64,000 nucleotides of DNA from Eucalyptus grandis (GCF_016545825.1 NC_052614.1:41448072-41512071), one strand, 5' to 3'. Counted from the first letter of the stretch, positions 23,793 through 36,224 are shown. Numbers and translations are program-made. Notes: generated by a model from the sequence alone, not told the origin.

Positions 23793-26700
23793 ATCACACC
23801 TCGAACCCCCGGTACTCGCACATCCCTTGACGGTCAATTAAAAATGTGACGTCCCAGGATGCGTCGCCAACCCATTCTTTTTATCTTTCAATTAAATGAA
23901 TGCGGAAGCGAATTAAATAAACACCTGACCAATACACAAACATAGGGATAGTAGAAACGCAACCAATGTTGCTGAAGACCACATATTCATTTATTCACTG
24001 TTACCCCTAGGAAGTTTAATAGTATGAGTCTTTCTACGACCACTTCCTATCAATCCTCCCGACCTCCTTAGGGATCAGGGTCATCCTAAACTTCTGGTAG
24101 GGCGAGCCAAAAGGTGTCGCATCTCATGCCCACCACATCCACACTCAACAGATCTCCACGCTACGGCCCTAAAAAGGTTAGCCTATGATAGGGTGAGATA
24201 AAATCTCAGCGAGTCAAAACTCTAAACCCTAGTTAGGATGCAAATTCACCTCGAAGGCGGTCTTAAGCATACATCATATAGAACTTACCTCGTCTTGGCG
24301 CGTACTTGCATGTTAGCTCAACATATATACCATCAACAGTGCAATAAGCGCAATTAATAATCGGAGCACATCAATTCATCCATCAAATAATCACATGAGT
24401 TCCAATTATAAGTCAAAACTGTTATCACGCGTCCTATATCGTGTCACACAATTTTGCCCAATAATTAGACGCATCTATCATAACCATCAAGGCGTGTTAT
24501 AGTTATTACGACCTATTGGCCACGGCCAACTCGACAGTCGGCACTCATCCGACATAACTAGGCATTGTCCCGCTCCATCGAGCACGGCATCATCCAGCGT
24601 ATTCATATGCATCAGGACAGCATTCCACATAGGAGCATCAGCTTGGCCTCTACCACGATTGGCATCCGTTGACATGGGGCATCCAAACTTAGTTAGGCAT
24701 TGTCCCGCATATTCATACGCATTAGGACGGGTTCATTACCCTGCATATTCATACGCATCAGGGTATTAGGTGATCACACAAGCACACTATCAATCAACCC
24801 AATTCTTATCTTCCGTTAATCAGCCCAAAATACCAAATTCCTTTTTAAAACAATAAACCTTGCAACTCTTTTTTTTTTTTTTTTTTTTTTTGTTCAAAGC
24901 TTTCTAAAATAAATTCATGCGGTCATGTACTCAAAATCAAACCATCAAAATTTGCACGCTTCTACCATAAAACCTCCTTGTTTTACTGAGCAAATAAAAT
25001 CTAGCGTCCAAACCCAACACCTAATTTATTTTCTATTTTCTTTTCCAACCATCTTTTTTTTAAAACTAAATTGGGTAATCCCCATTTTTTTTGTTCTAAA
25101 CCTTTGGAAAGAAATTCATAGGTACTCACGTACTCCAAATTAATCCGCCAAACTTTGCACACACCTAGTTTAAAACCTCATTGTTTTATGGAGCAAATAA
25201 GTTTTGGTGTCCAACCCGACATCTAATTGTTTTTCTAATTAAAAGCCCATAAGGCCATCTTTTGCATCACCAATAAACACTCACCATAGCACAACCATTC
25301 ACATGTCATCACGCATAAGTGCTAAGCATGTCACAAGTCAACCACATCACCAAATATACACTATCCATCAAGCACTACACCAAAAACAACCACAAAACCA
25401 CTACCGGCCCTAACCGGCAAAAACCGGGCCACTCGTGCGTCTCCAAGTTTAAATCCAGAAATCTAACCAAACGAATTTGGAAGATTCTCAAATTTGAATA
25501 TGTTATAAAGGACACTTAAAATAAAAAATTTTATGGACACACCTTGACCTAGATCTTTCTAGATTGAGAGTAGTAATTTGTCCAAACCGTTACAAAAACT
25601 ATGACCGTGTCCAGAAATTACGTTCTTCAAAATTAGTTTGGTTTGAGATCCAAAACTTGTCCGTTTAATCTGAATTTAATTATGTTAAACCACAAGATGT
25701 GAGGAAAAAATTTTGTGAATGAAATCTTTCAAAAATCAAACCCTAAAAGTTGATAAAAATCATTTGAACACCAAAAGGTCACTATTTCCAACACAATCCG
25801 AGATTCTATTTTGCAAATAACAAGGCTGAAAACATTATTTTTTTTAATTCCATAAAATCATGAGTAAAATATATGTCATAGCTAAAGATGTTTAGGGCAT
25901 TTTTTAAGAAGGAAGAAACTTCAAAATCAGAGCACATCTTTCCCCACAAAAATAGCAAACGGTGAGGGTCCAGTAACCAAATCCGAGGGAAATCCACTAA
26001 ATTAGACTAAATCACCCTCATTAGTGCTAATCTAACCAATTAGATTAACACTAATCTATATTAAGGCTAATTTAACCAAATTAGATTAACACTAATCCAA
26101 CTTAAGGCTAATCTAACTTAACACTAATCTAATCAAGCTAATTAACATTAATTTAACCCCTAAGTGCAATTAACAATCTAATCAAGGATTAGGGAGTTAA
26201 CTCACCAGAATTCGATGACAGCGAGAACTTGAGCCTACTGCATCTCGAATGGGGGCTTGATGGATGCTGTGGCTATCCCACAGGTGCTCAGCCAAGAGGG
26301 ACGGTTCGGTTTTGAAGAGCTGAGTTGTTGGCCGCGGGTGGTGACAGATGCGGCTGAATGGGCGATGGAGTTGCTGCTGGCCACGTGTAGGTGTGGTGGC
26401 TAGATGGATGGCTAGACAGCAGCTCGGTGGAAGCTGCTGGCGTGACTGAAGTTGACGGTGGGGAGAGTTGGGCGTGAAGTGAAGTGGGGTTAGCGGTTAG
26501 CGGTGATGATGTAGCTGTGACGTGAAGATGGGCGCTGGTAGAAGGTGAAATGGATGGTGAGCATGCAGCAGCAAAAAGAAGAACAAAAGCTGGAAAAGAA
26601 ATGGGGGCTAGCGTGAGGAGTAGTGACAGATGGTGGGTAGAGAAATGGAGGGGAAATGGAATTGTGGGTTGCGGCAAGGATGAAAAGGAAGAAAAGCTAA

Positions 26701-27603
26701 AGCAAGGTGAAAGGAAGATGAAGCTAGCGGCAGAGAGAGGGGGTGAGTTCACGCGTGAGAGAGGGGGAGGGAGAGAGAGAAAAAAGGAAAAACAAAGAAG
26801 TTCAACTAACAACCAATCAAAAAGCGTAAGGAATATCTATACACTCAAGTGTATGCCCCAAAGTCTTTATGCACAAAGTCCATGGCCCAACCAATGGTCA
26901 TTTTCCCCCTCAATTCTCACAAATAAACTAATTTGAAGGTAGAAAAAACCCATTTTTTTGGCCCATACGAATTTCCTTTTTCTTTTCCATTTTGTCTGAA
27001 ATTCGTTTTTCCGCAAAATTTCAGACTCAATGAAAATTATCCGGAAGATGAGACGACGTCCTAAAATAAATTGTGATATGCTCGAACGTCCAATTCCCGA
27101 AACTGAATTCAATTTCGTGATTAAAATTGACCGAACGTGATTTTAGTACAACCTTACCTATCGGGTAGCTTTTAGGGATTTTAGTGCGTTTGACCCATGG
27201 TCGATAATTTTCTATCCACATTTGTGCATTTCCGACTCGTAGGCGACTCTTAGATGTTGTAAAAATCGCAAGATTTCAATTACGTGTCCCGAGTATAAAA
27301 TTGATTAAAAATCGAGTTAGTGCCGTTCGACGTGAATTTCACAATCATGTAGAATCACCCACAGTTCAATTACATATTTATGCCGAATCGACTTATATCC
27401 GATCTCAATTCGATTATTATGGCGGTCGAGCAATTGATTTTCGATCGAATTCTCTAGTTTGTCGCGTTTATATTCCTTAACGGCCTCACTAATAGATTAG
27501 TTAACTCACGAGTGATCAGTTTCGAGTAAATGACCGTAGGCACGTCGATGAAACAACCATTCCATATATTTGAAACAAGGTCAAATTTTCAGGATGTCAC
27601 ATT
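23793..27603 (-). mobile_element. Giant solo-LTR-like element (copy 1)
   Basis: It shares both ends with the element at 40501-43761. The left end is TATCACACCTCGAACCCCCG (first G mutated) with CGCACATCCCT and GACGTCCCAGGA.GC downstream; the right end is CAAATTTTCAGGATGTCACA. A TG...CA body of about 3.8 kb without gag-pol suggests a solo LTR of a Ty3-gypsy-type element; the superfamily is inferred. Transcription is probably on the minus strand: a CT-rich stretch, a GC-rich block with long frames (26288-26812 minus) and then a GGTGAGTT donor near 26203. It sits inside the RNase H of copia A. A clean 5-base target duplication is no longer visible. Confidence 0.65.
24869..24891. repeat. Poly(T) run
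   Basis: 23 uninterrupted T within the giant LTR-like element. Confidence 0.95.
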
Positions 27604-28408
27604 GAATGATTTTGATGTAGCTCCTCCATGTAATCTTATAACCACATGATTTCATTGGAGACTTCTGTGATCACCATGTATTCTGCTTCCATTGTCGATA
27701 AAGTCACTACTTTTTGTAGCTGAGATACCCAACTCATTGTTGTACCTGCAACTATAAAGACATCTCCAGTGGTACTCTTATCACTATATCGATCACCCGA
27801 ATGATCTATATCTACATAACCTTATAACTCTAGAGATGTACCACCAAAACAAAGTGAATAGTTGGAAGTACTTGCTAGATATCTCAATATCTATTTCACT
27901 CACAACTCTCACTGTCTGTGCAATATTTGGTCTCGTGCTTACCATATCATACATCAAACTCCCCACTGCTGATGCATATGGAACTACCATCTTCTCATCT
28001 TTCAAAACCTGAGTGCTTAGACACATACCCTTAGAAAGTTTGAAGTGACTCACTAGAGGAGTTGCAACCGGTTTTACCTTGTCCATGTTAAATCTCTTTA
28101 ACACCTTATTTACATAGTCTTCCTGCGACAGCCATAATTTCTTATTCTTCCCGTCCTTAATGATTTTCATGCCTAAAATATTCTAAGCCTCTCCCAAGCC
28201 TTTCATAGCAAACTGTGATGATAACATTTTCTTCATTTCTATGATTCTCTTCATATTGGAACTAGTCACTGGCATGTCATCCACATATAAAGAGAGATAC
28301 ACAATGTCACAATTGGCATACTTGCGAAAATAAACACAGTGATTAGACTCATAGTATGCAAATCTTTTTTCTTTCATGAAATCATTAAATTTTAGGTACC
28401 ATTGCCAC
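27604..28408 (-). pseudogene. Ty1-copia element A, RT C-terminus and RNase H
   Basis: The minus strand, starting at 28400, reads WYLKFNDFMKEKRFAYYESN, then LSLYVDDMPVTSSN (the YVDD catalytic box), SSQFAMKGLGEA, a stop, MKIIKDGKNKKLWLSQEDYV, ATPLVSHFKLSKG and SAVGSLMYDMVSTRPNIAQT. RNase H follows with GDRYSDKSTTGDVFIVAGTT and LSTMEAEYM. Stops and frameshifts make it non-functional. Its upstream end joins 34529 across the hAT insertion, and its downstream end joins 23792 across the giant LTR. Confidence 0.9.
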
Positions 28409-29229
28409 TAGGGGTGTGCATGGTTCGGGCGGGCGGTTCTTAACTTAGAACTGGGAACTGCTCACTAAGGATCGGTTCTGAAAAATTGGAACTGGGATCC
28501 ACCCGTTTATTGCATGGATCCACTCGGGAACCGGACCACTGGTCCGGTCCTGTTCCCAGGTGGATCAATGGAACCGGTCTCACAATAATAATAATATTAC
28601 TTTCTAAATTCCACCATGAGAACTCTTCATATCGAGTAATATACTAGAAACCAAAAGCTACAACAATTAAAAATCAAAACATAATGTTGAAAGTGAAAGA
28701 AAGTAAAACTAATTATAAGTCAAGCCACGACTATCATCAAATTGATCACATGAGCTCTATACCATCTCGACGGCACAAGTCCAAAAAATCATACCAAACC
28801 AAATTTAAGTATGTGGAACAAACTCATCAAGTAGAGTAAATTAGACAAGTTTACACTTTACAATGATGCAACAATTGCAACAAAGAATCTTTACCAAAAA
28901 TAATAATAATAATAATCCCAACAAGATTCGCCTAAAAGTTCACGACTTATAAAGCTTGTGAATCTCAAGTTTTGAGCTCTTAAATTCCAAGTTCTAATCT
29001 CCTGAAAGTAAAACAATAATAAATAGATGATTGGTCGACATTAGTAAAAATTGAACTCAAACAATTATTGAAAATCTCACCACATATATTCCTCCTACTT
29101 CAACTTGTAAACTCTATGGACCGTTAATCTCTGTGTTAACATGATCCATATCTAACAAAAAGAAGATATTAAATAAAGTATTCAGTTATTAGATAATAAA
29201 TATACAAAAGAATTAAATGTGAAATGATA

Positions 29230-31310
29230 TGGACTTACCCAATTCAAACTTTTCCGCATTCTCGATACACTCTTCAACATTAATCAGCTCAAGAACTGCT
29301 CTCAACCAATCTTGAGTGTAAATCAAAGCTTCCACAACTCTAGAAGTCAAAAAACTCCAAAACCATCAAGCACATGACCAGAAGTACTGAAAGTTGATTA
29401 TGAAGCAAACGTAGTGACGAGAATAGACAAAATATCCCGAGCCATCAAAGATAATATTTTAAACTTTTGGCCAGCAACACTCCACCAATTCAAAATGTCA
29501 AAATCACGACCATCTTAAAGTTCAGCTTTAAGATATTGGTCGAGCTCAGATAAGTTGCCATCGGACTTTTTCTTCTCCTCATTAAGGAAGTCATCATATG
29601 AAGGCTCTTGCACATAGAAATTTAAGCTATAATCGTCCTCTTCATTTCCCTCACTGAAATAAGAATCGCAGCTACTACTGATATTAGTAGAACTTACCAA
29701 TTCACCATCCAAATTTTTGTCTCTAGAAGTGTGACAAGATTTCTCATAAAATTTAAACACACGTTCCAGGGCAAACTTCACCTTATCAAACATCTCATCA
29801 ACTTTTACAGTATCATCATAAATGAGTTTACAACAATACCTCACATAATTCAATTTTTTGTCTAGGATCCAATGTTACTGCAATTAATACCATCATATTT
29901 ACTTTTTTGAAACTCCCATAATATTTGTCAAATTTATTTTTCATTTTCACACCCATAACTCTCACCTTATGATCAAAAGCCATCATCGCTTCTCGCAAAT
30001 AATTATACAAATAAGCTATCCCCACAAAATAATCATTTGAAGTGATATACAAAGTTTCGAACATCTTCTTGGTGGTATCATAAAACTTTTTCAAAAATTA
30101 GAAAGAACAATAGCATTTTCCCAATCAACAGTAATTGGAGTATAAGAATTAAGCTCAGCTAAGAAAGAAACATCATCTTCTTCCATCCTTTCAAAAGCTT
30201 TTCTTAGCTTTATGGCACTCTTTAATATTTGGTAAGTGGAATTCCACCTATTTGAGACATCAAGACAAACTGAATCCTTATAAGCAATCCTTGTACTTTC
30301 AATGCAATCTCAAAATGTCTTAGCTCTCATAGGAAAACTCCTCATATACCTGACCATATTTCGAATACGTGCAATGGAATCATTTATTTCGGCCAAGCCA
30401 TCCTTCACAATCAAGTTTAACATATGAGCCATGCACCTCATGTGTAAAGATTCACCATCTAAGATTAATAGCCTCTCTCTTGAAAAATTTTCTTTCAAAT
30501 AACCAATGGCCACATCATTTGAACTAGAATTATCTACTGTGATTGTGGACACTTTTTTCTCTATTCCCCACTCATACATGCATTTCTCAACTACTTTCCC
30601 AATATCCTTGCTCTTGTGACTAGGTATTACCACAAAATTGATAATCCCTGTGTGCAATTTCTAATTTTCATCAGTAAAATGTGCAATAAGACATAGATAG
30701 TTCAAATTCTGAATGGAACTCCATGTATCAGTTGTGAGTATGATCCTAAAATTAAGCTTACGAAAAGAAGCCTTCAATTTTTCTTTTTCTTTTTTCACAA
30801 AAATGCAACTTCATGCAATCTCTAGCTATAGTAAATCACGACATATGCTTGAAGAGAGATTATAATTGATTCACATAATCATGAAATCCAACACGTTCAA
30901 CTATCGAAAATAGTTGTTCATCAATTATAATCATCCAAATAAGCATTTGCCTACATTTCTCCTAATCAAACTTTCATGTCGTTAAAATTTCACCACTTCC
31001 AGTACTACTAATAGTATCTCCTCCTATCATTTGAGTTCCATCTACTCTTTGTGATGTAAATAATTTTTGCCTTTTATCTATTGTGAGAATACTTATTGCA
31101 CTTTCTCAAGTGCTTCTACATATTTGAAGTACCATTATCAATGTGGTATGAATACTTGGATCAGCAATAATTGCAAAATACATAAACTTGACCATTTATG
31201 TGAGTTGTTCCTTTTCGAAAATGAAGCCAAGCTACTGATTTTCGCTTACTAGGAGGAGGACATGGACAAGAACCGGATTACCTTATTTGTTTTGGATGTT
31301 TCTTCAAAGT
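29230..31310 (-). pseudogene. hAT transposase (BED / dimerisation type), degenerate
   Basis: Domains in minus-strand order: a BED-type zinc-finger remnant near 31140-31260 (SKRKSVAWLHFEKE); the RNase H-like core at 30310-30657 with KKVSTITVDNSSSNDVAIGY and HMRCMAHMLNLIVKDGLAEI; the middle region at 29828-30094 with FYDTTKKMFETLYITSNDYF and KMKNKFDKYYGS and VTLDPRQK; and the C-terminal dimerisation part near 29350-29520 (LNWW, FKILSLMARDILSI, STFSTSGHVLDGF). The family resembles RICESLEEPER/DAYSLEEPER-type plant hATs. Internal stops, a break after 30310 and frameshifts mean no active enzyme. Catalytic acidic residues cannot be assigned with confidence. Confidence 0.9.
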
Positions 31311-32223
31311 TTTCACCTCCTTCATGTTCTTGTGATGTTGATTCCACTATTGGCGTTATTGTATCATAAGATTCCTTTACTTCCATTGACATGTTAATGA
31401 ATCACCTGCTCGAATCTAGTAACATGTCATCAACACTAAAACACTTCTCATGGAGCAAAATCATATTTTATTTACAACAGAAAATAGATATAAAATGATA
31501 CAATAAGAAGCTTAACAAACAGTCCAACTTCCTAAAGAACTAAAAGGGAAAAAGAACAACAATCCAAATTCATAGTTCTAGTCAACTCCCTTTTTTCCTT
31601 TGCATTCTATTGCACAGGAACCTTCTCTATAGCCTAGACCAAAGTGAACATGACTAAAGCCTTATCTTTATGAAGAAGCATTTTCAGAGGAAAGCAAGAG
31701 CCTCTTAACATGATTCTTCAGCTATCCAAATTTATCTTTGAATCTGAATCTTCTTTCGTATCCTAATTTATCTTAGAATCTCAAACTTATGCAAACAGAA
31801 TATTTAGGTTATGTATCATCAACTCTGTCAGATGAATTATATTATTCTATAAGTAATATTTGGTAAAAGAGTAAATGTTCTAGTGCAATAGCAATATATG
31901 AAAAACAGAGACAAAAAGAACAAGCTAAAACTTAAAAGAACTAGTATTGAGTGAGGAGAGTCAATTACATTCAATACATAACACCTATTACAATGACATT
32001 GCTACCCTTTCCCCTTCGATTGATTCATAAGAAGCTCTAAAATATATTCTTAGCCGCAACTCATCGAGTGAACTAAACATATATTGCATGATATATGCAA
32101 GGTATCTTAAGTTATAACATGCAAGACAACTTTGATGCACAAAGAAGCACGGCATTAAAGATATGGATTAAAAATAGTGTATTCGATATTAAATTTACCC
32201 TACTTGACTGAAATCTTCCTTAC

Positions 32224-32477
32224 CTGATTCAACTTCTTTGCCAACTGAGGAACACCACAGCGATCAGTGAGGTCGTTGGATACCTACATAGGATACCAAG
32301 AAACGTATAAAAACAAAGCTCAAAATCTCCAACAAATACATAATTCCTGATAGGCAGGAGTTCACATATTCATACCGCACAACCACGGAAGAATTTTTCT
32401 TCTGCCACAAGCGCATCCCTGATACTCTGACATGCTATGACAAAGAACCCTATGAATCTCGTCCGACCCTATCCTAC
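32224..32477 (-). pseudogene. Captured dynamin-related protein 3 (DRP3)-like exons
   Basis: Minus strand, two exons. Exon 32376-32477 follows a TTATCAG acceptor and reads RTRFIGFFVIACQSIRDALV then AEEKFFRGCA, ending at a GTATG donor. Exon 32224-32283, after a TGTAG acceptor, reads VSNDLTDRCGVPQLAKKLNQ and ends at GTAAGG. Joined in phase 0 this follows the plant DRP3 middle region ('LG.VGVVNRSQEDI..N.SIKDALVAEEKFFR..PVY..LADRCGVPQLAKKLNQ'). DRP3 GTPases divide mitochondria and peroxisomes. The NRSQ block is degenerate and a TAG lies at codon 3. Retained introns show it was copied from genomic DNA, not mRNA. The GTPase domain is absent. Confidence 0.75.
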
Positions 32478-32935
32478 CTGATAAAAACATCCAAACAACC
32501 GAAATATTTATCTTTTGAAAGTAACATAGTCCTAACTGTTCAATAAGCATTCAAAATTCGATCTTCACATACATAAAAAAGGCTTTCAACCTCTTGAACA
32601 GCTTTGACTATGAGTCCTAAACGAATCCTACATAAGCCCTTAGTCTCAACAAGCATTATTAGATCAGCTCCTTCAACAAATAACCCTAAAAAATAAGATC
32701 AAACAAAACATCATCACGGATTCAACCCCAACATCTATCCTGCAAGTACGCAACCATGCAAAAAACAGCATTAATTCTCAACCGACACAATCACAACAAA
32801 AGTAAGCTCATGTCGCTCCATCGAGACTCCCAAGAACACTACTCGAATTTGACTTCAATCTCAATCAAAACAAATTTGCATAGAGAGAGACAATGACAGA
32901 GACAAAGAGCCAGAGACAGAGAGACAGAGGGAGAA

Positions 32936-33038
32936 GGTACGTGTAGGTGCCAATGAGAGGGGCGAGGAGGAGGGTGGCGCTGACCTAGTTCTCAGAGATC
33001 TTGTGGTGGATCTTGTTGGGCAGATCCTTCCACATGAA
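32936..33038 (-). pseudogene. Captured cytochrome bc1 subunit 8 (QCR8)-like exon
   Basis: The minus strand reads FMWKDLPNKIHHKISEN, a TAG stop, then VSATLLLAPLIGTYTY before a GTACCTT donor-like site. This matches plant QCR8/UQCRQ, a subunit of about 72 residues of mitochondrial respiratory complex III ('GLWKDLP.KIHHKVSENWISATLL..P..GTYTY'). The stop replaces the Trp of SENW (TGG to TAG), so it is dead. Neither the N-terminal (MGKQPV...) nor the C-terminal (EKEKLEHRY) part was found nearby. The location inside the hAT, beside the DRP3-like exons but unrelated to them, indicates capture. Confidence 0.8.
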
Positions 33039-33199
33039 TCTGTTGCTAACTTACTGTCGAGGGTGACGGTGCTAGAAAATCGACACCAAAGGACCGAATA
33101 GAGAGACAACGAAAGAATCAGACAGACATACCTGCTGTTGTCAAGGGCAACGATGATTTTCCGAAGTGCCGAATAGAGAAAGGGACGGAAGTGAAGGTG

Positions 33200-33560
33200 C
33201 TAGTATGAACACCTAGAGGGGGTGAATAGGTATGATTTTGTAGAGAATAATAAAAACTATTTTGCTTTTGAACCGAGTCAAGAACAACGGACTTTGAGTA
33301 AGTTTAGACTTTAGCAGTTAAATAGAACTACAAGCAAAATAAATGATTTCGGTGAAGAAAATAAGAACGCATAATTTATAGTGGTTTGGCTCAGATCAAG
33401 CCTACGTCCATTCTCTCACGTTGACAGCCTCCTGACTGGATTCTACAATGAATCAAAAGAGAAGTTACAATCTTGCAATTTCGACTTCACAGTGAAGAGT
33501 CTCTATTACTCCCTCACGAAATCACACTATAAGTCTTTCTCTCTTTTGAATACAACTTTG
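33200..33560 (-). mobile_element. Copia-LTR-like fragment inside the hAT
   Basis: It begins near AACACCTAGAGGGGGTGAATA and contains TTTATAGTGGTTTGGCTCAG and CCTACGTCCATTCTC. The order 'TTTACGTGGTTCGGC...CCTACGTCCAC' is typical of many dicot copia LTRs read in reverse and is also seen near 54693 and 63755. No partner LTR or primer site is seen, and the class is inferred. Confidence 0.35.
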
Positions 33561-34528
33561 AGCTCAGTGTAAGAAATAACAAGAAAATATGAAGCTTCAG
33601 ACTTTGGAATTTCTCTTTCACGCACTTTATCGAACAACTAGAGAGTCCTCCTTAAATACTACTTCACGCCTTCTCAACCATTGGCACTTTCCAAAAGAAT
33701 TCTTCCAATCAACCCGTTGGACAGAATCAATCAAGGAGATCTCGAGCCGTTTGAAGATTGTGATGAAAGTCTGTCAATCCTTTTTGTCCATACAATCAGG
33801 ATCTTGGTTTCCATAAGTAGATTCTTTCCATATTTATGTGCTATTCGAAAATATTTGATATATCTAAATTGATTCCAATAAAGATAATCAATCTTGTAGA
33901 TGTTGTTGTCAACTAGAAAGCCATAAATAATCCATACGAACCGAACCCTTGAAGAAAAAGAGGTAATCCCTCATCTGGATAAGTCTTTATTCTTCACTTG
34001 CGTTCAGTCTGAAATTCGTCAAAGTAGGCAAACTTCTGATGTAGAATAGACTTTGACACAAAAGTCTAGGAATCTTCAGAATATATTTTGGATAAGTTTT
34101 GTCAACTTCAAAACATCAAAGGAGTTTTCTCCAACCAGACGGACGGATGGTTGCTGTCAAGGGCGACGACAATTTTTTGGAGGGCTAAATAAAGAAAGGG
34201 ATGGACAGACCTACTACTCAACGTTTTGTCAAGGTCCACTTTGGACTTTAACTTCTAGATGTCTCCATTTGCTTAGCATTTTGTCAAGGGGTTCGTGCTT
34301 GCCTTTTGATGTTGGGTTTGTTAATTAGTAATTTCAATTTTTTTAATATTAAAAATTAATATATTATATTAATATAATTGGTCCAATTCAGGTGAGCAGG
34401 TGGACAAATCCGCCCATGGAATCGGGAACTAGACAAATTCCCGCAAGAACCATAGGTTCGAACGGTTCCGGTCCGGTTCCAAGCGATCCGGGCGAGTCTC
34501 GATTTTTTTGCACACCCTTAATTGTCGA

Positions 34529-36215
34529 AGCTTGTTTCAAGCCATATAAGTTTTTCTTCAGGCGACATACCATGTGCTGCTTACCTTTGACTTCAAAACC
34601 CTTAGGTTGTGCCATGTATAGTTCTTCATCTAAGTAACCATGTAAAAACATTGTTTTTACGTCTAACTACTCAAGATGAAGATCCTCCACTACAACTATA
34701 CTAAGCATAACTCTAATTGATGTCATTTTCACTATGGGTGAAAATATCTCGAAATAGTCGATCCCTTCTTTATGAGAAAAGTCATTGACTACAAGTCTCA
34801 CATTGTATCTACTATTACCATCTGTTTCATTCTTAATCTTGTACACCCATTTGTTTAACAAAACTTTTTTATTTGTGGGCAACTTGGTCAACTCCTAAGT
34901 TTTGTTATGAAGTAATGAGCTCATCTCGTCTTTCATAGCAAGTGAGACGTGTCTATCTTTGCCTCATTGTAAGTCTCCAGTTCTCCTGAATTTGTATATA
35001 AGACATGTTTTAGAACAATATTAGCCGATGGATAAAAAATTACCTTTGCTTTTCTCACACGTGTAGACCTCCTCAAGATAGGTACTTCAGGGTCGTTAGT
35101 TTGCTCCAAATCACTGCGTTCCTCTTGAACCACCTCCTCATTGATAATAGGCTCATCTTGAACCTCCATTTCAAGTGCACTTTGATTTACTGGAAACATC
35201 TTCACGAGCATTGTGTCTAATTCAACATATTCTGGTTCCACTACCTTCTCATGCTCTAGTTGACGATCTTTGTACATCTTTTCTTCATGGAATACCACAT
35301 TCCGACTACGGATGATTTTGTTATTCTCATAATCCCAAAGCCTATAGCCATACTCGTTACCATCGTATCCAATAAAGTCACACTTCTAGGACTTAACATC
35401 AAGTTTTTTCCTATCCTCCCTATCAATCAAAGCATATGCAATACAACCAAACACCTTTAGATGTGAATAGTTAATCTTTTTACCTAACCACTGTTGTTGT
35501 GATATTTCTCCATCAAACGCACTAGATGGACTTCTGTTGATAAGATAAATAGCTACATCAACTGTGGCAGCCCATAAGTGTAGCGGGAGACCAGCGTGTA
35601 GCCTCATGCATCTTGCACGTTCTAGAATAGTCCTGTTCATCCTTTTAACTACACCATTTTCTTGAGGAGTTCTAGGAACAGTCTTTAACCCGTGTATGCC
35701 TTCTCGACTCAAATATTCTGCAAATTCCTTATTCATGTATTCACCACCATTATCAGATTTTAGAGCTTTAATCTAATAACCTATCTCTTTTTCTACCATG
35801 GTCTTCCACATTCTGAACATCTCAAATACTTCTGATTTTTCTCTAAGAGCATAGACCCAAGTCTTCTTTGTCACATCATCAATGAAGGTGACAAAATATC
35901 TCTTATCGCCAAAAGAGAGTTCCTGAGTAGGTCCCCATACATCAGTATGAACCAACTCTAGCTTTTGGCCTTTATTTTGTTGCCCATTCAATTGAAAACT
36001 AACAACCTTCTATTTTCCATAAATGCAACTCTCACAAAAATCCAACTCAACTTTTTTATAAACCTAAAAGTAATTTCTTCAAGTGAAACTGTTTTATACC
36101 TTTTTCACCAAGATGTCCTAAGCGATAATGCCAAAGAGTAGACAAATTACCTGTAACCATTGTAGTTGTAATCATATCACTGATATTGCCTCCTTGGAGA
36201 AGGTAAAGTGTATCT
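34529..36215 (-). pseudogene. Ty1-copia element A, GAG-pre-integrase to RT N-terminus
   Basis: Minus strand from 36215: DTLYLLQGGNISD and WHYRLGHLGEKG (GAG-pre-integrase); then integrase with LVHTDVWGPTQELSFGDKRY, VTFIDDVTKKTWVYALREKS, TVPRTPQENGVVKRMNRTIL and LHLWAATVDVAIYLINRSPS; a linker with RRSTRVRKAK; and RT with [60 protein letters not shown] and [14 protein letters not shown]. The D-D-E spacing of integrase is still traceable, but the frame is split by stops. Gag, protease and the 5' LTR are missing: at about 36215 it meets copia B in opposite orientation. Confidence 0.9.
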
Positions 36216-36224
36216 ATACGATTA

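Larger units (their letters stand above)
28409..34520 (-). mobile_element. hAT transposon carrying host gene fragments
   Basis: The terminal inverted repeats are TAGGGGTGTGCA at 28409 and TGCACACCCTTA ending at 34520 (one mismatch). Both are followed inward by GGTTC/GAACC-rich subterminal sequence. The flanks ATTGCCAC (28401-28408) and ATTGTCGA (34521-34528) match at 5 of 8 positions, an eroded 8-base target duplication as expected for hAT. The element interrupts copia A reverse transcriptase exactly between [10 protein letters not shown] and QWYLKFN. It holds a minus-strand transposase pseudogene (29230-31310) and, outside it, exons resembling DRP3 and QCR8 genes plus a copia-LTR-like piece. 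Length is 6112 bases. Confidence 0.85.

Noticed and set aside
26288..26812. Open frame of 174 residues, minus strand
   Set aside because: Ser/Pro/Leu-rich low-complexity peptide inside the giant LTR. The equivalent region of the second copy (42156-42552) has a different peptide, so it is not conserved as protein.
23793..27603. A 5-base target duplication for giant LTR copy 1
   Set aside because: Flanks (CTAAC and TTGAA, or one-base shifts) do not match, so I report none.
33381..33872. Plus-strand frames of 63-75 residues inside the hAT
   Set aside because: They fall in a copia-LTR-like piece, have no motif and overlap each other.
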